NCBI RefSeq assembly: GCF_947623445.1
Contig: NC_135247.1
Span: 5,954,501-6,018,500, forward strand
Source of the DNA: Clavelina lepadiformis
Lineage: Eukaryota > Chordata > Ascidiacea > Aplousobranchia > Clavelinidae
Reading direction: 5' to 3'
Length of the DNA stretch: 64,000 nucleotides
Below the pieces are notes generated by a model. The model made no database searches, had not been told where the DNA came from, and was given only the letters and a program-made list of their open reading frames with translations. Below, piece after piece: positions 61,341-64,000 of the stretch. The number at the start of each line of letters is the position of its first letter. Within the stretch, counting starts at the first letter, position 1. The translations under genes and the position numbers were made by a program.

Positions 61341-63312
61341 TGCAAGGATCGTTTGGTGAATTTAGTAGGATGTTTAACAGTCTTTTTATATTTTTCAGTA
61401 ATGGATGATGACTAAATATAGGAGACGATATTTGATTAAACAAGTGTCATCTGTACGTACATTGTGTGGGTTTAACTCTAGATAGTATAGGCCTAGGCTT
61501 CAAAAACTATATACAGCTTTATTAGACTTATTAGGCTTTCAGCTTTTCAATGAGGTTCATAAACGCAAACTTATTGGTCGTATCAAAACAAAGTTAAAAA
61601 TCCCCCGCGTGTTTTGCGATTTTTCCAACCTGGAGCATAACATCTATTGAAAAAAAGTAACTTTAGCTGACAATTCAAAACACTTTCTCACTCAACTGTT
61701 GGATGTAGTGACAACCTGACATCAAAAATTGAGCGTTCAGTAAAATAGAAGAGGTTTAGTAAGCGAAGTAACCAATACAACGCATGGTTCTGCGCTTGAC
61801 CGTAAGTTTAATCCTTCCACCTTACTGTTCTAGCCAGTGGCTAGCTTTCTTTTCATTCATGATCCTGCTACTTGACAATCAAGCCAACCATATTTTTATT
61901 CACTCCGGCAACGTTCATCTTAAACAACGTTTTGTTAAATTTGGTAGGATCTAAATGTTTGCATTTATGATCATTGTTGAAAAACTGAAAGCTAAACAGG
62001 CCTAATAAAACTGTAGGCTATAGGCTATAATTTCCAAGGCATAGGCTTATACTACATCGAGCTAAGCCCACTCAGTGCACATACAATAGGGTTCATGTCA
62101 TCATATTCAGGTCATGTTGAAAAAGTTCAAAATAAATAGACTAATCCCATATTGTATCAACCAAAACTAAATTTGCAAAAAAGTTTCGAAAATTTTAAAC
62201 TTTTTGACCCCGCTCATGAGCCCCAAAGTTTTTTCTTAAAAATCGCTAAATTTGGGAACTCCCCCAAACCAAAAATGTTGAAAAACCTAGAATTATAGCG
62301 CTGTGGGAAAGCTTAAACATTTTTTGTTTAATATTTTTATAAATGTGGCATCAGTAAACATCTTCAAAGGCATTGTTCTGTTGTATTTAGTTATAAAAGC
62401 AAGAATTGTACTTTAAAGAAATTACACATTTTGTAGCCAGTATACCATATTTTGGATTTTGTTCATCACAAGTGTATAGTTCTGAACCCCAAGTAACACA
62501 GATAACAGAGATAACACTTGTTTCATTAAATTCGCCTGTTATAATAATTATAATTAGTGAATCATACATTACTGAAAAAATATAAAAGAAATGTCCAGTA
62601 CGCCAAGTAAATTCACCGAAACTAGTCTTACAGCAGAAACTTTTCATTGATCTGATATGCTCGAACACCAACAACCCTGATGACCTTAACAAAACAAGAT
62701 AGAGAAACTTTGTTTATACTTTCGGAATCAGTATATTTTTATCTTTTTTTTGGAAAATAGGTTGAAAATTACTTCACTTCTTTAATTCTTCCAAATTTAA
62801 ATAGCCTATGCTTGGCTCTTTAGATAAAAAGTTAGTTGTGAAAAACAGAATAGTTTCATGCATTTGACGTTGAAGTTCATTTTCTGCGAACAGAACGTGC
62901 AAATTTACGTTCAAACTGAAAACGATATAGGTACTATACTATCGTATCGTCTCGTTTACTTATCGCCATTGAATGTGAGAAGCGAAAGATATGATGCTAA
63001 CTTCGTAGTACTTTAGGCTGGTTAAACATGGAATAGGCTGGCGCTTACAAACAATCAATGAACGGATAACAGAAAAAAGCGGCAAATACCAAGGGATTAA
63101 AGCGTGGAAGGTGTAAATTACAATGGTGCTTTAACGATGAAAGGTTGTGGAGTCCAAACTTGTGTCGAAAGCGTCATCTACCGTAACGAGCAAATCTCAA
63201 CGATCTAATGAGCAAATCTTTTTAAAAAATAAAAAAATTGATAATTGAAAATTCGTTTTAAATTTTTTGCCTCATCTCTGAAAAATATTTCTAAGAAACC
63301 TAAACTTTAGTT
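61341..63312. other. Intergenic, nothing recognised
   Basis: AT-rich, with several TAGGCCTA/TAGGCTA words (61489-62060). No coding or element structure was identified. Confidence 0.5.
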
Positions 63313-63320
63313 TTGATACA

Positions 63321-63785
63321 CATACGTGAGCAGTACCGGGGTACTTTTTCAGTACCGATACCGGTTCCGAATCTCTGTACCGAATTACTTTTTTCAAGAA
63401 ATTTCAATCGGTCCCGGTACTCGGTACTTTTCACGTGATAATTTCAAAATGTTAACAAGTTTGTTTTCAAAAATACATGTTAATTGATCCTTAATATTAA
63501 TTTTAGCATCTATTGATATTTTTTAAACTAGAAATGTATAATAATATTGCAAGCGATTAACGTCACATAAGTTTTGACCTGGAGTAACCTTTACCAGGGC
63601 ATAATAGCGACAAACATTGCATTTGCAGCTGCATCTTTTACTAAAAACATACCGGTACCGAGTACTGACAAAGTAGCGAACTACTTTTTAAAAATAGTAC
63701 CGAATACCGGAACCTTCGGTACATTATTGCCTACAACCGTTGCCGTTACCGACGGTACTTTCAAAGTTTCGACTGCCCACCTCTG
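63321..63785. mobile_element. hAT-like MITE, 465 bp, diverged
   Basis: The left end CATACGTGAGCAGT and the right end in reverse complement, CAGAGGTGGGCAGT, match at 11 of 14 bases. Flanks TTGATACA (63313-63320) and TTGATATG (63786-63793) match at 6 of 8. Interior GGTACCGGTACC-type words recur in both orientations at both ends. An older relative of the exact-duplication MITEs in this window. Confidence 0.7.
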
Positions 63786-63793
63786 TTGATATG

Positions 63794-64000
63794 CTATTCG
63801 CAGTGTTAGGAAATTAATTAATAAAGCTACCGGTATGTTCGGCTTATGTTATTGAACCCCGAAAAGTTTTTAATAGATTGAAAAAGCGTTAGCGACCCTT
63901 GTGGCAGAAGTTAGATCCACGAGCCCAGAACACAAGGGCTTCTTTTCGGCAAGTCAGCTAGGCAAAGTGAGTGTGTTTTGGGCGATTTTAAATATGGATG
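63794..64000. other. Window end, nothing recognised
   Basis: Short tail without a recognisable feature. Confidence 0.4.

Overview
This is a eukaryotic, AT-rich animal window with short GT-AG introns, scattered genes and many small DNA transposons. The gene set (an intron-rich Toll-like receptor, a NACHT-WD40 protein, an AA15 copper monooxygenase with a peritrophin-type chitin-binding domain, SEC22, FIRRM and a single-domain GT47 exostosin) fits an invertebrate deuterostome. A tunicate is plausible but not proven. All models below were assembled by eye from splice sites. In the five complete ones every exon junction keeps phase and the exon lengths sum to a whole number of codons.

Layout: 1.7-5.0 kb, minus strand: N-terminal part of a FIRRM (C1orf112) orthologue, with a Tc1/mariner fragment in one intron. 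5.2-9.1 kb: three hAT-type MITEs around a two-exon C-type lectin domain broken by two nonsense codons. 10.6-16.6 kb, minus strand: an 18-exon, 994-residue Toll-like receptor with an unusual cytoplasmic tail of about 290 residues after the TIR domain. 19.0-32.8 kb, plus strand: a 36-exon, 2471-residue NWD1/NWD2-like NACHT-WD40 protein. The two innate-immunity-type genes are head to head, with 2.45 kb between their start codons. 35.1-41.5 kb, minus strand: a 12-exon, 468-residue type II membrane GT47 exostosin of plant/protist sequence type; its last intron holds a 1-kb hAT element with an exact 8-bp target duplication and a BED-type zinc-finger ORF. 42.8-43.5 kb: 3' part of a non-LTR retrotransposon ORF. 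44.0-48.0 kb: repeat island with three hAT MITEs that have exact target duplications. 48.5-50.3 kb, plus strand: SEC22B-like SNARE, 215 residues. 54.6-56.5 kb, plus strand: secreted AA15 LPMO, Thr/Ser-rich linker and CBM14, 379 residues. 59.2-60.8 kb, minus strand: decayed piggyBac. 63.3-63.8 kb: another hAT-like MITE.

How the genes may work together: the receptor and the STAND-type ATPase could share a bidirectional regulatory region, which is inference. The GT47 enzyme and the LPMO both act on polysaccharides but are separate, and nothing in the sequence links them. No wholly new multi-gene system is evident. The strongest leads are the divergent TLR/NACHT-WD40 pair, the TLR tail with its atypical BB loop, the plant-type GT47, and the hAT element carrying a zinc finger.
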